The notes under the pieces were generated by a model. The model was given only the letters and a program-made list of their open reading frames with translations, had not been told where the DNA came from and did not search any database. DNA of 64,000 nt, from positions 2,681,501-2,745,500 of the forward strand of contig NZ_CP040518.1 in NCBI RefSeq assembly GCF_005848555.1. The letters run 5' to 3'. Of this stretch, positions 55,780 to 64,000 are shown one piece after another (positions within the stretch are counted from its first letter, which is position 1; every line of letters begins with the position of its first letter). Both the position numbers and the translations under genes were made by a program. Source of the stretch: Blautia sp. SC05B48 (lineage in GTDB: Bacteria; Bacillota; Clostridia; Lachnospirales; Lachnospiraceae).

Positions 55780-56918
55780 AAAGATATTGGTCAGAGATTT
55801 GTGCAGCCCTGTTTCTGGCTGTAGTTATAAGCTGTTTTGGAGGTGTGATCGTTTATGCTTCTTCGGCGGAACAACAGATCACAGATCAGATGGAGCTTAC
55901 CGACCTGCAGTCCATGGTAGATGAGATGCTTGGAGAAAAAACATTTTCTGTTACAGAAGCGTTTCACAGACTGTTGTCAGGGGAAGAGGTGCTTTCGGAG
56001 GAGAGTGTGCAGGAATTTTTGCACAGTCTCCTTTTTTATGGTATTGAAAGAGAAAAAGAGTTGATCGTGAAGTTGTTGCTTCTGCTGTTGTTCGCTGCCG
56101 TTTTTTCCGGGTTTGCCGGTGCCTTTGATAACGGGCAGGTGGGAGAGATCAGTTTTTATGTGGTGTATCTTCTTGTTTTTACTCTTCTGATGAACAGTTT
56201 TTCCGGTTTGAGTGCATCACTGCTTTCAATGCTTGCGTGGATCACGGAGTTTATGAAGGAACTCTCACCGGTGTATTTTATGGCAGTGGCAGCAGCGTCA
56301 GGTGCATCCAGTGCAGCTGCCTTTTATCAGGGAGTACTGCTTCTGGTGTGGCTTTTTCAATGGATCCTGGAACGAGTACTGCTTCCCGGAGTGAGTTTAT
56401 ATATTCTTCTGAGATTTGTGAATCATCTTTCCAGGGAAGAAATGCTGGGAAAAATGGCTGAGCTGATCGAGACTGTGATCTCCTGGGGGCTTCGGACATT
56501 ACTTGGAGTGGCAGCAGGACTGCAGGTGGTGCGTGGGCTTGTAGCTCCGGTAATGGATTCTCTGAAGCGGAGTGCTGTGGGAAAAACTGCAGGTGCTCTT
56601 CCTGGGATCGGGAGCGCGGTAAATGCAGTTACGGAACTGGTCCTTACCACAGCTGTTCTTGTAAGAAACAGTCTGGGCATTGCGCTTTTACTGGTGATCC
56701 TGGCGGTGGGGGCGGGGCCATTGGTCCGATATGGACTTTTGTCACTGACCTATCGCTTTCTGGCGGCTGCGGCGCAGCCTGTATCAGACAAACGGCTGGT
56801 AGAAGCCTTTGGCACCATGGCAGAGGGATGTGCACTTCTGATGAGAATCCTGTTTACTGCGGAAATTTTATGTATGCTTACATTTCTGATCCTGATGGCA
56901 GGAGGAGGCTTGGGATGA
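55776..56918 (+). CDS. spoIIIAE: Stage III sporulation protein AE
   Basis: A 380-residue polytopic protein with an N-terminal signal-like segment and a multi-span C-terminal half. ATG 55776 overlaps the spoIIIAD stop (ATGA). The region GLVAPVMDSLKRSAVGKTAGALPGIGSAVNAVTE is characteristic of SpoIIIAE. In the Q-A complex it is the large membrane component. Confidence 0.94.
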   Translation: MKRYWSEICAALFLAVVISCFGGVIVYASSAEQQITDQMELTDLQSMVDEMLGEKTFSVTEAFHRLLSGEEVLSEESVQEFLHSLLFYGIEREKELIVKLLLLLLFAAVFSGFAGAFDNGQVGEISFYVVYLLVFTLLMNSFSGLSASLLSMLAWITEFMKELSPVYFMAVAAASGASSAAAFYQGVLLLVWLFQWILERVLLPGVSLYILLRFVNHLSREEMLGKMAELIETVISWGLRTLLGVAAGLQVVRGLVAPVMDSLKRSAVGKTAGALPGIGSAVNAVTELVLTTAVLVRNSLGIALLLVILAVGAGPLVRYGLLSLTYRFLAAAAQPVSDKRLVEAFGTMAEGCALLMRILFTAEILCMLTFLILMAGGGLG

Positions 56919-57487
56919 GAACAGAACTTTATCAGTGGATGAAAAGCCTGGCTTTTTTTCATGTACTTACTACAGCACTTCTGCATATTCTGCCTGATAA
57001 GCGTTATGAGCAGTATATACGGCTGTTTATGGGGCTTCTGTTGGTGCTTTTGATCTGTACGCCTATATTTGCCGTAGTGGGAAAAAGTGAGGAACTTCTG
57101 TCCGGATTCAGCAATAATTATGGGAGAGAAGAACAGGTACGTATGGAGACAGAAGCAGAAGGAATAAGGGAAACATTTCTTAAAGGCGCATATGAACAGG
57201 AGCTGAAGAATCAGGTTCAGGGTATCCTCAGGAAAGAAGGGATTTTTTCGGCAAAAACAGAAGTAGATATGGAAAAAGAGCTTCAGCTGACCATAACACT
57301 TTATGGAACAGTCACAGAAAAACAGAGGGAGGCGGTGAAAAATGAGCTCGAAAGAATCTGCGGACTCAGGAAAGGACAGTATCAGATCCTGGCTGCTGAG
57401 GATGGGATGGAAGGAGTGGGGAGTTTTCCTTCTTCTGGGAATCCTTCTTCTGGTGGCAGGACTTCCGGTAACCCGAAAGAACAGTAA
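56915..57487 (+). CDS. spoIIIAF: Stage III sporulation protein AF
   Basis: A 190-residue protein with an N-terminal pair of membrane segments (MKSLAFFHVLTTALLH, LFMGLLLVLLICTPIF) and a soluble C-terminal ring-building-like domain. ATG 56915 overlaps spoIIIAE by ATGA. Its final 48 codons overlap spoIIIAG in another frame, and this tail is Ser/Gly-rich, so it may be only a passenger of the longer frame. Confidence 0.9.
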   Translation: MRTELYQWMKSLAFFHVLTTALLHILPDKRYEQYIRLFMGLLLVLLICTPIFAVVGKSEELLSGFSNNYGREEQVRMETEAEGIRETFLKGAYEQELKNQVQGILRKEGIFSAKTEVDMEKELQLTITLYGTVTEKQREAVKNELERICGLRKGQYQILAAEDGMEGVGSFPSSGNPSSGGRTSGNPKEQ

Positions 57488-57767
57488 AACAGCAGAGGAT
57501 CAGAATGCGGAGAAAACCCGCCTGGAGAGCCGTCTTGAGGAACTGCTTTCCAATGTGGAAGGAGTAGGAGAAGTGGAAGTGATCATTATGACCGGGGATG
57601 AGGGAAATACGGAAAACTTTTCCATAAGCGGCAATAATGAAGTTACCGGTGTGCTGGTGGCGGCCCAGGGAGCAGGCAGCGCAGTGACAGTCCAGAATAT
57701 TCAGCAGGCAATTATGGCATTATTTCAGATCGACGCTAATAAAATTAGAATAATGAAAATGAAATGA
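57342..57767 (+). CDS. spoIIIAG: Stage III sporulation protein AG
   Basis: A 141-residue protein with one membrane segment (about 26-43, VFLLLGILLLVAGLP) and a ring-forming domain (EVEVIIMTG...IQQAIMALFQIDANKIRIMKMK). In Bacillus, SpoIIIAG forms the large ring of the channel. GGGAGG at 57327-57332 supports ATG 57342, which overlaps spoIIIAF by 146 bases; the ATG at 57402 is a second choice. It is shorter than the Bacillus protein (about 230 residues). Confidence 0.9.
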   Translation: MSSKESADSGKDSIRSWLLRMGWKEWGVFLLLGILLLVAGLPVTRKNSKTAEDQNAEKTRLESRLEELLSNVEGVGEVEVIIMTGDEGNTENFSISGNNEVTGVLVAAQGAGSAVTVQNIQQAIMALFQIDANKIRIMKMK

Positions 57768-57778
57768 GGAGAGTAGAA

Positions 57779-58603
57779 GTGAAAAAGATCATGAAGAAAA
57801 ATCAGGTAATCATCACCTCGCTGGCCATTCTCATTGCTGTGGCCGGATATCTGAATTTCGCAGATGTGGATCTGGGATTTAAGGATAAGGAGACGAGTAC
57901 GGACAGCAGCGGTATCCTGGACGATGTGAATTATGACCTGACCGATGAAACAGCCCTTCTGGATGAGAACGGGGCAGATGGCACAACCCAGTCGGAGGTG
58001 ATGGATACCGCATCCCCGGGCGAGGCCGTACTTACCGGTGCTTCGGATTTTGCAGCACAGGCAAAAGTCAGCAGGGAGCAGGTGCGTTCCCAGAACAAAG
58101 CGGACCTGCAGGCGATCATCAGTAATAAAGACATCAGCGATGAGGAAAAACAGAATGCCATTAACACAATGGTTTCCATGACAGATTTTACAGAAAAAGA
58201 GGCGGCTGCAGAGCTTCTTCTGGAGGCGAAGGGTTTTGAAAATGTGATCGTAAATCTGACGGGCGAAACTGCGGATGTTGTGGTGCCGGATGCAGATCTG
58301 GAGGATGCAAAACGTGCACAGATCGAGGATATTGTAAAGAGGAAAACCGGTGTGGCAGCAGAGAGCATTGTGATCACGCCTCTGAGTCAAAGTAAAAATG
58401 CATCGGATGTTATAAATACTGCAGATGAAGCTGAAAAAAATACGGGAGGTGCAGAGGATAATGCGGAAAGTACAGGTGATGAGGTGCAGGATACCGCTGC
58501 ATCTGTGGAAAGCGATCCGACGGATCAAACATCTGAGGACGAAGAGACGGCTGCAGATATCCAGAACGATCAGACTATTGATACAGAGGGAATTTACGAC
58601 TGA
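57779..58603 (+). CDS. spoIIIAH: Stage III sporulation protein AH
   Basis: A 274-residue single-span protein (hydrophobic segment about 8-25) with the YscJ-like domain that contacts SpoIIQ (EKEAAAELLLEAKGFENVIVNL, IEDIVKRKTGVAAESIVITPL). GTG 57779 has AGGAGAG upstream; an ATG at 57764 overlapping spoIIIAG by four bases is an alternative. The C-terminal about 60 residues form a very acidic, low-complexity tail not usual for the family. Confidence 0.9.
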   Translation: MKKIMKKNQVIITSLAILIAVAGYLNFADVDLGFKDKETSTDSSGILDDVNYDLTDETALLDENGADGTTQSEVMDTASPGEAVLTGASDFAAQAKVSREQVRSQNKADLQAIISNKDISDEEKQNAINTMVSMTDFTEKEAAAELLLEAKGFENVIVNLTGETADVVVPDADLEDAKRAQIEDIVKRKTGVAAESIVITPLSQSKNASDVINTADEAEKNTGGAEDNAESTGDEVQDTAASVESDPTDQTSEDEETAADIQNDQTIDTEGIYD

Positions 58604-58609
58604 ATTGCC

Positions 58610-58639
58610 TTGACAGCAAAGCCTTGTCTATACTAGAAT
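58610..58639 (+). promoter_or_regulatory. prfC promoter
   Basis: TTGACA at 58610-58615, 18-bp spacer, TAGAAT at 58634-58639. Confidence 0.55.
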
Positions 58640-58690
58640 AGGAAAGGTTATAGTAAAATAGAGATATCAGAGAATATACAGGAGGCTCAC

Positions 58691-60280
58691 GTGTCGAAGT
58701 ATACGAAAGAAATAGAAAAAAGAAGAACATTTGCCATCATCTCTCATCCGGATGCCGGTAAAACAACATTAACAGAAAAATTTCTGCTGTATGGCGGGGC
58801 CATCAATTTGGCCGGAAGTGTAAAGGGTAAGGCTACGGCCCGCCATGCAGTATCAGACTGGATGGAAATCGAGAAGGAAAGAGGTATTTCCGTAACTTCA
58901 TCCGTTCTTCAGTTCCATTATGACGGATATTGTATAAACATTCTGGATACACCTGGACATCAGGATTTCTCCGAGGATACCTACCGTACATTGATGGCTG
59001 CGGATTCAGCAGTTATGGTCATTGATGGATCCAAGGGTGTTGAGGCACAGACCCGTAAGCTTTTCAAGGTCTGTGTTATGAGACACATTCCGATCTTTAC
59101 TTTTATCAATAAGATGGACAGAGATGCCAACGATACTTTTGATCTTCTGGATGAGATCGAAAAAGAGCTTGGTATTGCAACCTGTCCGATCAACTGGCCA
59201 ATCGGCTCCGGTAAGAAATTCCGGGGCGTGTTTGATCGTAATACAAAGAAGATCCTTACCTTCTCCGATACACAGAAGGGCACCAAGGAAGGTGTGATAG
59301 AGGAGATTGATATTAATGATCCCCGTGCAGATGAGATCATGGATCCTGAGCAGAAAGAGCAGCTGATGGAAGAAATCGAGCTTCTGGATGGCGCAAGTGC
59401 GGAGTTTTCTCAGGAAGAGGTCAGCAAAGGACAGCTGACACCGGTATTTTTCGGTTCTGCTCTTACCAACTTTGGTGTGGAAACATTTCTGGAGCATTTC
59501 CTGAAGATGACCACTTCTCCACTTCCGAGAACTGCAGACTGCGGACTGGTAGATCCTATGAGTGATGATTTTTCAGCCTTTGTATTTAAGATCCAGGCGA
59601 ATATGAACAAGGCTCACAGAGACCGTATCGCATTTATGAGGATCTGTTCAGGTAAGTTTGATGCGACAAAAGAGGTTTATCATGTGCAGGGAGACAAGAA
59701 GATGCGACTTCTTCAGCCGCAGCAGATGATGGCAGAATCCCGTCATGTTGTGGAGGAGGCTTATGCAGGTGATATCATCGGTGTCTTTGACCCGGGTATT
59801 TTTTCTATTGGGGATACTATCTGCGCACCTGGAAAGAAATTTGCTTTTGAGGGAATCCCGACCTTCGCGCCGGAGCATTTTGCACGTGTGCGCCAGATCG
59901 ATACCATGAAGAGAAAACAGTTCGTAAAAGGTATCAACCAGATCGCCCAGGAGGGTGCGATCCAGATATTCCAGGAGTTTAACACCGGTATGGAAGAGAT
60001 CATTGTGGGTGTTGTAGGTATTCTGCAGTTTGATGTCCTGAAATACCGTCTGGAGAATGAGTATAATGTAGATATCCGTCTGGAAACACTTCCATATGAG
60101 CATATCCGCTGGATCGCCAACAAGGAGACTGTAAAAGTAGACAAGATCGTGGGAACTTCTGATATGAAGAAAGTCACAGACCTTAAAGGAAATCCGTTAC
60201 TGCTTTTTGTCAATGCATGGAGTGTTGGCATGGTTGAGGATAGAAACCCTGAGCTGGTACTGACAGAATTCAGTAAATAA
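58691..60280 (+). CDS. prfC: Peptide chain release factor 3
   Basis: A 529-residue translational GTPase. G motifs are SHPDAGKTTLTE (G1), RGISVTSS (G2), DTPGHQDFSED (G3) and NKMDRDA (G4). RF3 removes RF1/RF2 from ribosomes after peptide release; family length fits. GTG 58691 (V/M-SKYTKEIEKR) is preceded by AGGAGG. It is the sole gene from its promoter and the next gene has its own. Confidence 0.95.
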   Translation: MSKYTKEIEKRRTFAIISHPDAGKTTLTEKFLLYGGAINLAGSVKGKATARHAVSDWMEIEKERGISVTSSVLQFHYDGYCINILDTPGHQDFSEDTYRTLMAADSAVMVIDGSKGVEAQTRKLFKVCVMRHIPIFTFINKMDRDANDTFDLLDEIEKELGIATCPINWPIGSGKKFRGVFDRNTKKILTFSDTQKGTKEGVIEEIDINDPRADEIMDPEQKEQLMEEIELLDGASAEFSQEEVSKGQLTPVFFGSALTNFGVETFLEHFLKMTTSPLPRTADCGLVDPMSDDFSAFVFKIQANMNKAHRDRIAFMRICSGKFDATKEVYHVQGDKKMRLLQPQQMMAESRHVVEEAYAGDIIGVFDPGIFSIGDTICAPGKKFAFEGIPTFAPEHFARVRQIDTMKRKQFVKGINQIAQEGAIQIFQEFNTGMEEIIVGVVGILQFDVLKYRLENEYNVDIRLETLPYEHIRWIANKETVKVDKIVGTSDMKKVTDLKGNPLLLFVNAWSVGMVEDRNPELVLTEFSK

Positions 60281-60304
60281 GCCCTTTTATTTCATAACTT
60301 TTTT

Positions 60305-60313
60305 TGATATAAT
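60305..60313 (+). promoter_or_regulatory. Extended -10 promoter of the Gls24-nusB operon
   Basis: TGATATAAT at 60305-60313; the -35 is poor. Confidence 0.45.
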
Positions 60314-60360
60314 AGTATAAAATTACGAACAAAAATATTATATCCGTAGGAGGGTTTCCC

Positions 60361-60747
60361 ATGGCAGAAAAAAGAACAACATATAAGATACAGGATCTGG
60401 GTGGAATCGGTGAAGTTCACATTGCAGATGAAGTTGTTGCGATCGTTGCAGGACTTGCAGCAACAGATGTGGATGGAGTTGCTTCCATGGCAGGAAATAT
60501 CACCAATGAGCTGGTAAGTAAACTTGGAAAGAAGAATCTGTCCAAGGGCGTGAGAGTAACCATTCTGGAAGGAGTCGTTACCGTGGATCTGTCACTGAAT
60601 ATCGAGTATGGCAGAAACATTCTTGAGACAAGCAAGAAGGTTCAGGAGAAGGTTAAATCCGCTATTGAGAATATGACAGGACTTGAGGTTGCAGATGTAA
60701 ATATTCATATTGCCAGCGTGGATATGGAGAACGAAAAAGGAAAGTAA
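60361..60747 (+). CDS. Asp23/Gls24 family protein (YqhY-like)
   Basis: A 128-residue Asp23/Gls24-domain protein (GEVHIADEVVAIVAGLAATDVDGVASM, VTVDLSLNIEYG, TGLEVADVNIHIA). It resembles YqhY, which sits next to nusB in many Firmicutes and is linked to fatty acid/acetyl-CoA carboxylase control there. SD AGGAGGG before ATG 60361, nusB 32 bp downstream, so probably the same operon. Confidence 0.9.
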   Translation: MAEKRTTYKIQDLGGIGEVHIADEVVAIVAGLAATDVDGVASMAGNITNELVSKLGKKNLSKGVRVTILEGVVTVDLSLNIEYGRNILETSKKVQEKVKSAIENMTGLEVADVNIHIASVDMENEKGK

Positions 60748-60779
60748 ACCTTTCCTTTTTTCCGTCTTAGGAGGAAATT

Positions 60780-61256
60780 ATGAGAAGAAGAGAACAGAGA
60801 GAACATGTATTTAAACTTATGTTTATGACAGAGTTTAATTCAGAAGAAGAGATGACAGAACAGCTCTCTCTTTATTTTGAAGGTCTTGGAGAACTTTCAG
60901 AACAGGACCAGGAATATATGAAGAAGAAGTACGCACATGTGAAAGAACATCTGGAAGAGATCGATGCACAGCTGAACAATGCAAGCCGTGGATGGAAGAC
61001 AAAGCGTATGAGCCGTGTAGATCTTGCAGCACTTCGTCTGGCAGTATATGAGATGGAATATGATGCAGACGTACCGACAGGAGTAGCTATCAATGAAGCG
61101 GTAGAACTCGCCAAAAGATTTGGCGGAGATGCTTCTGGTTCTTTTGTAAATGGAGTACTGGGTAAGATCGCATCTGAGAAGGATGAGAAGAAAAACGAGG
61201 AGGAGACTGCTGATACAGAAGAGAAGTCAGCAGGAGCCCCGGAAGAGAACGCATGA
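60780..61256 (+). CDS. nusB: Transcription antitermination factor NusB
   Basis: A 158-residue NusB, all-helical. RRREQREHVFKLMF at the start and TGVAINEAVELAKRFGGDASGSFVNGVLG near residue 100-130 are conserved. It binds boxA with NusE during rRNA transcription. The C-terminus has a Lys/Glu-rich tail of about 25 residues beyond the fold. Its stop overlaps xseA by ATGA. Confidence 0.95.
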   Translation: MRRREQREHVFKLMFMTEFNSEEEMTEQLSLYFEGLGELSEQDQEYMKKKYAHVKEHLEEIDAQLNNASRGWKTKRMSRVDLAALRLAVYEMEYDADVPTGVAINEAVELAKRFGGDASGSFVNGVLGKIASEKDEKKNEEETADTEEKSAGAPEENA

Positions 61257-62458
61257 GAAACGTCTATTCTGTCGGTCAGGTAAACCATTATGTCAAAAAT
61301 ATGTTTACCCAGGATTACTTTCTCCGGAAAGTCTATGTAAAGGGAGAAGTATCCAATTGTAAATACCATACCAGCGGACATATTTATTTTTCTCTGAAAG
61401 ATGAAACAGGCACATTAAGCTGTGTGATGTTTGCGGGACACCGCAGGGGTCTTGCTTTTCGTATGAAGGACGGGGATAAGGTAGTCGCAGGCGGAATTGT
61501 AGACGTATATGAGAGAGACGGGCGTTATCAGCTTTATGCAAAAGAGATCACACTGGAGGGTGCTGGTGCCCTCTATGAGCGGTATCTGGCACTGAAACAG
61601 GAACTGGAGGATATGGGGATGTTTGCCCAGGAATATAAGCAGCCCATTCCTCATTTTATTCATACCCTTGGCGTGGTGACAGCACCTACTGGGGCAGCAG
61701 TACAGGATATCCGCAATATTGCAGGCAGAAGGAATCCCTATCTGCAGGTGATCCTTTATCCGGCACTTGTGCAGGGAGAGGGAGCGGCGCAGAGTATCGT
61801 AAAGGGAATCCGGAAGCTGGATGAAGCAGGGGTGGACGTGATCATCGTCGGCCGTGGAGGTGGCTCTATTGAAGATCTCTGGGCCTTTAACGAGGAGAGC
61901 GTTGCCCGTGCTATTTTTGAGTGCAGGACACCGGTGATCTCGGCAGTGGGACATGAGACGGATTTTACCATTGCGGATTTTGTGGCAGACCTGCGGGCAC
62001 CTACACCATCTGCTGCAGCAGAGCTGGCAGTGGATGATTTTCGCAGTGTTCTGGAGAGCTTTCATATGTACGGAGACCGTCTGCAGCGTGCTATGAACAG
62101 TAAGACAGAACTTTTTGCCGCAAAACTTAAGGCCTATGAGAACAGATTCCAGTATCTGAGCCCGGAGTCCATGTTACGTGAAAAACGTCAGTATGCATCG
62201 GAACTGGAGGAATGCCTGCGTTCTTCCATGGAACAAAAGCTTACAGAGAAAAGACATGAACTGGCAATATGGATCCAGCGGTTTGAGGGACTTTCTCCAT
62301 TAAGAAAGCTAAATGGAGGATATGCATTTGTGTCCGACTCAGACGGACATGCGGTGACAGAGATCAGTCAGATAAAAAAAGGCGACAGGATCTCCATTGC
62401 AGTAACCGATGGAGTCATAGAAGCAGTTGCGGATCGCATCAGGAAGGAAGAGCGATAA
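61253..62458 (+). CDS. xseA: Exodeoxyribonuclease VII large subunit
   Basis: A 401-residue XseA. N-terminal OB fold (VKGEVSNCKYHTSGHIYFSLKD), then the catalytic region with VVTAPTGAAVQDI, GRGGGSIEDLWAFNEE and GHETDFTIADFVAD. It degrades single-stranded DNA together with XseB. The start overlaps nusB and the stop overlaps xseB by one base (TAATG). Confidence 0.95.
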   Translation: MRNVYSVGQVNHYVKNMFTQDYFLRKVYVKGEVSNCKYHTSGHIYFSLKDETGTLSCVMFAGHRRGLAFRMKDGDKVVAGGIVDVYERDGRYQLYAKEITLEGAGALYERYLALKQELEDMGMFAQEYKQPIPHFIHTLGVVTAPTGAAVQDIRNIAGRRNPYLQVILYPALVQGEGAAQSIVKGIRKLDEAGVDVIIVGRGGGSIEDLWAFNEESVARAIFECRTPVISAVGHETDFTIADFVADLRAPTPSAAAELAVDDFRSVLESFHMYGDRLQRAMNSKTELFAAKLKAYENRFQYLSPESMLREKRQYASELEECLRSSMEQKLTEKRHELAIWIQRFEGLSPLRKLNGGYAFVSDSDGHAVTEISQIKKGDRISIAVTDGVIEAVADRIRKEER

Positions 62459-62682
62459 TGGCAGAGACAGAAGCAAAGAAAGAAGAGAAATCCATAGAAG
62501 ATACTTTTGGGGAGCTTGATCTGCTTGCCCGGAAGCTGGAGGATAAAGAAACACCTCTTGAGGAGTCTTTCCGTCTCTACAGACAGGGAATGGAGCTCCT
62601 TAAGAATCTGAACGGAAGACTGGATACTGTAGAAAAAAAGATGCTTCAGATGAATGAGGATGGGACATTTCGTGAATTTTAA
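62458..62682 (+). CDS. xseB: Exodeoxyribonuclease VII small subunit
   Basis: A 74-residue XseB with two helices and the family motif FGELDLLARKLEDKETPLEESFRLYRQGMELL. Several copies bind each XseA. ATG 62458 shares a base with the xseA stop. Confidence 0.95.
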   Translation: MAETEAKKEEKSIEDTFGELDLLARKLEDKETPLEESFRLYRQGMELLKNLNGRLDTVEKKMLQMNEDGTFREF

Positions 62683-63559
62683 AGAAGAACTGAAAAGAAG
62701 AACAGAAGAAGCAGAACATGTGATCCGGGAATATCTTCCGGAAGAATCCGGTTTTGCAAAAACCATGGCAGAGGCCATGAATTACAGTATGACGGCAGGC
62801 GGAAAGAGACTCCGCCCGATCCTGATCAGGGAAACCTACGAGCTGTTTGGAGGAAAGGATAAGCTTTGTGAGCCTTTTATGGCGGCTATGGAGATGATCC
62901 ATACACATTCGTTGATCCATGATGATCTCCCTGCACTGGATAACGATGATTACCGGAGAGGAAGGCTGACTACGCATAAAGTATACGGAGAGGCCATGGG
63001 AGTTTTAAGCGGCGTGGCACTCCTTAACAGAGCTTACGAAGTGATGCTTTCCGCTTTTGACCTGACCGGGGATAAAGACCGTGTGATAGCCGCCATGCGG
63101 ATCATTGCAGATAAGACCGGCATCAACGGTATGCTAGGTGGACAGAGTGTGGATGTGGAAAATGATGGTAAACCTCTGGAACACGAGATGCTGGATTACA
63201 TTTACAAAAACAAGACCTCCGCATTGATCGAGGCTTCCATGATGACCGGTGCTGTGCTGGCAGGGGCATCTGAGAAAGAACTTGAGGTTGTGGAACAGGC
63301 TGCAGAAAACATCGGGCTGGCTTTTCAGATCCAGGATGATATCCTTGATGTGACTAGCACCCAGGAGGAACTGGGAAAACCGATCCACAGTGATGAAAAG
63401 AACAACAAGGTTACCTATGTAAGTCTTGTTGGAACCCCGGCAGCAGCCAGCAGGGTTAAAGAACTTTCTGACCATGCGGTAGAACTTTTAGAAGGCCTTG
63501 ACAGGAAGAACGGATTTCTGGATCTTCTTGTGGAAAGTCTTGTCAGCCGCAGGAAATAG
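62672..63559 (+). CDS. ispA: Polyprenyl synthetase (farnesyl/geranyl diphosphate synthase, IspA)
   Basis: A 295-residue trans-prenyltransferase. First Asp-rich motif [11 protein letters not shown], second QIQDDILD, with GGKRLRP for isopentenyl diphosphate binding. GTG 62672 ([10 protein letters not shown]) is preferred with AGGATGGG upstream; ATG 62654 lies further inside xseB and is an alternative. It overlaps xseB by 11 bases. The xseAB-ispA-dxs order is common in Firmicutes and couples isoprenoid genes. Confidence 0.93.
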   Translation: MNFKEELKRRTEEAEHVIREYLPEESGFAKTMAEAMNYSMTAGGKRLRPILIRETYELFGGKDKLCEPFMAAMEMIHTHSLIHDDLPALDNDDYRRGRLTTHKVYGEAMGVLSGVALLNRAYEVMLSAFDLTGDKDRVIAAMRIIADKTGINGMLGGQSVDVENDGKPLEHEMLDYIYKNKTSALIEASMMTGAVLAGASEKELEVVEQAAENIGLAFQIQDDILDVTSTQEELGKPIHSDEKNNKVTYVSLVGTPAAASRVKELSDHAVELLEGLDRKNGFLDLLVESLVSRRK

Positions 63560-63581
63560 AAGGAACAAAGGAAGGGTACGA

Positions 63582-64000
63582 ATGATTCTGGAAAAAATTA
63601 AAAAGCCAAATGATATTCATAAAGTTTCATTGGAGGATTTTCCGCGCCTTGCCGAGGAAATCAGGAGCTTTTTGATCCAGAGTGTAAGTGAGACAGGTGG
63701 CCATCTGGCATCCAATCTGGGTGTGGTGGAGCTGACTCTTGCTCTGCATAATGTGCTTGATCTTCCACAGGATAAGCTGATCTGGGATGTGGGACATCAG
63801 GCTTATACACATAAGATCCTTACAGGAAGAAAAGATGGCTTTAAGGATCTTCGTAAAGAAGGAGGCTTAAGCGGTTTTCCAAAAAGGAATGAAAGTGACT
63901 GTGATTCGTTTGATACCGGACACAGTTCCAATTCCATTTCCGCAGGACTTGGCTATGTCCGTGCCAGAGACCTGATGGGAGAGAAATACCATGTAGTTTC
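63582..64000 (+). CDS. dxs: 1-deoxy-D-xylulose-5-phosphate synthase (3'-truncated)
   Basis: The first 139 codons of a ThDP-dependent synthase, cut by the window end. Visible: [65 protein letters not shown] and [14 protein letters not shown], all typical DXS. It makes DXP from pyruvate and glyceraldehyde-3-phosphate, the first step of the MEP pathway. ATG 63582 follows a GGAAGGG site. The gene begins 22 bp after ispA. Confidence 0.95.
   Translation, partial: MILEKIKKPNDIHKVSLEDFPRLAEEIRSFLIQSVSETGGHLASNLGVVELTLALHNVLDLPQDKLIWDVGHQAYTHKILTGRKDGFKDLRKEGGLSGFPKRNESDCDSFDTGHSSNSISAGLGYVRARDLMGEKYHVV

Overview
The window reads as chromosome of a spore-forming, anaerobic gut Firmicute of the Lachnospiraceae (Blautia, Dorea or Ruminococcus-like). 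The support is a complete spoIIIA operon and sigG, lacto-N-biose/galacto-N-biose phosphorolysis genes, LarBC, Gls24-NusB-XseAB-IspA-Dxs order, AGGAGG ribosome binding sites and moderate GC. The genus is an inference; no rRNA operon is present.

Layout: 1-2767 holds the end of a host-glycan (LNB/GNB) module, a sugar 1-kinase and a GH112 phosphorylase. 2768-11k mixes an esterase, a RelA/SpoT-like protein, a MATE exporter, a DUF2798-type membrane protein, enolase and a two-gene polysaccharide ABC exporter. 10.6-12.7 kb carries larB-larC for the nickel-pincer cofactor. 12.8-30.2 kb is a large myo-inositol island: a LacI regulator, iolC-iolD-iolB and an iron alcohol dehydrogenase, a sugar-binding lipoprotein, a GPH symporter, a YesM/YesN-type two-component pair, a second LacI regulator, then iolG-iolE and a class II aldolase that probably serves as IolJ. 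Together these can import inositol and cleave it to DHAP and malonate semialdehyde. No iolA is present. The response regulator is split by a -1 frameshift in an A6 tract, and the two iol promoters share GCACGC/GCGTGT half-sites.

30.3-46.2 kb is mostly housekeeping: RlmD-type methyltransferase, an orphan EutJ, GlgX, a rhodanese-TtcA fusion, two-domain PPK2, sigG and ymxH-like, nrdR, gdhA, an AlaA-like aminotransferase, citrate synthase, YqeG, an atypical shikimate kinase and efp. 46.4-46.8 kb is ssrA (tmRNA), followed by ftsW, acpP, gltX, a UvrD-like helicase, a phosphopantetheinyl transferase and a membrane-anchored hypothetical. 53.7-58.6 kb is spoIIIAA-AH. 58.7-64 kb is prfC, a Gls24 protein, nusB, xseA, xseB, ispA and the start of dxs.

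The most unusual non-coding DNA is at 26.54-27.28 kb: a 212-nt near-perfect inverted repeat followed by about four 36-bp tandem repeats, upstream of the iolG promoter. A dispersed small repeat occurs near 29.26, 39.94 and 42.9 kb. No tRNA, rRNA, CRISPR array, insertion sequence or prophage was recognised.
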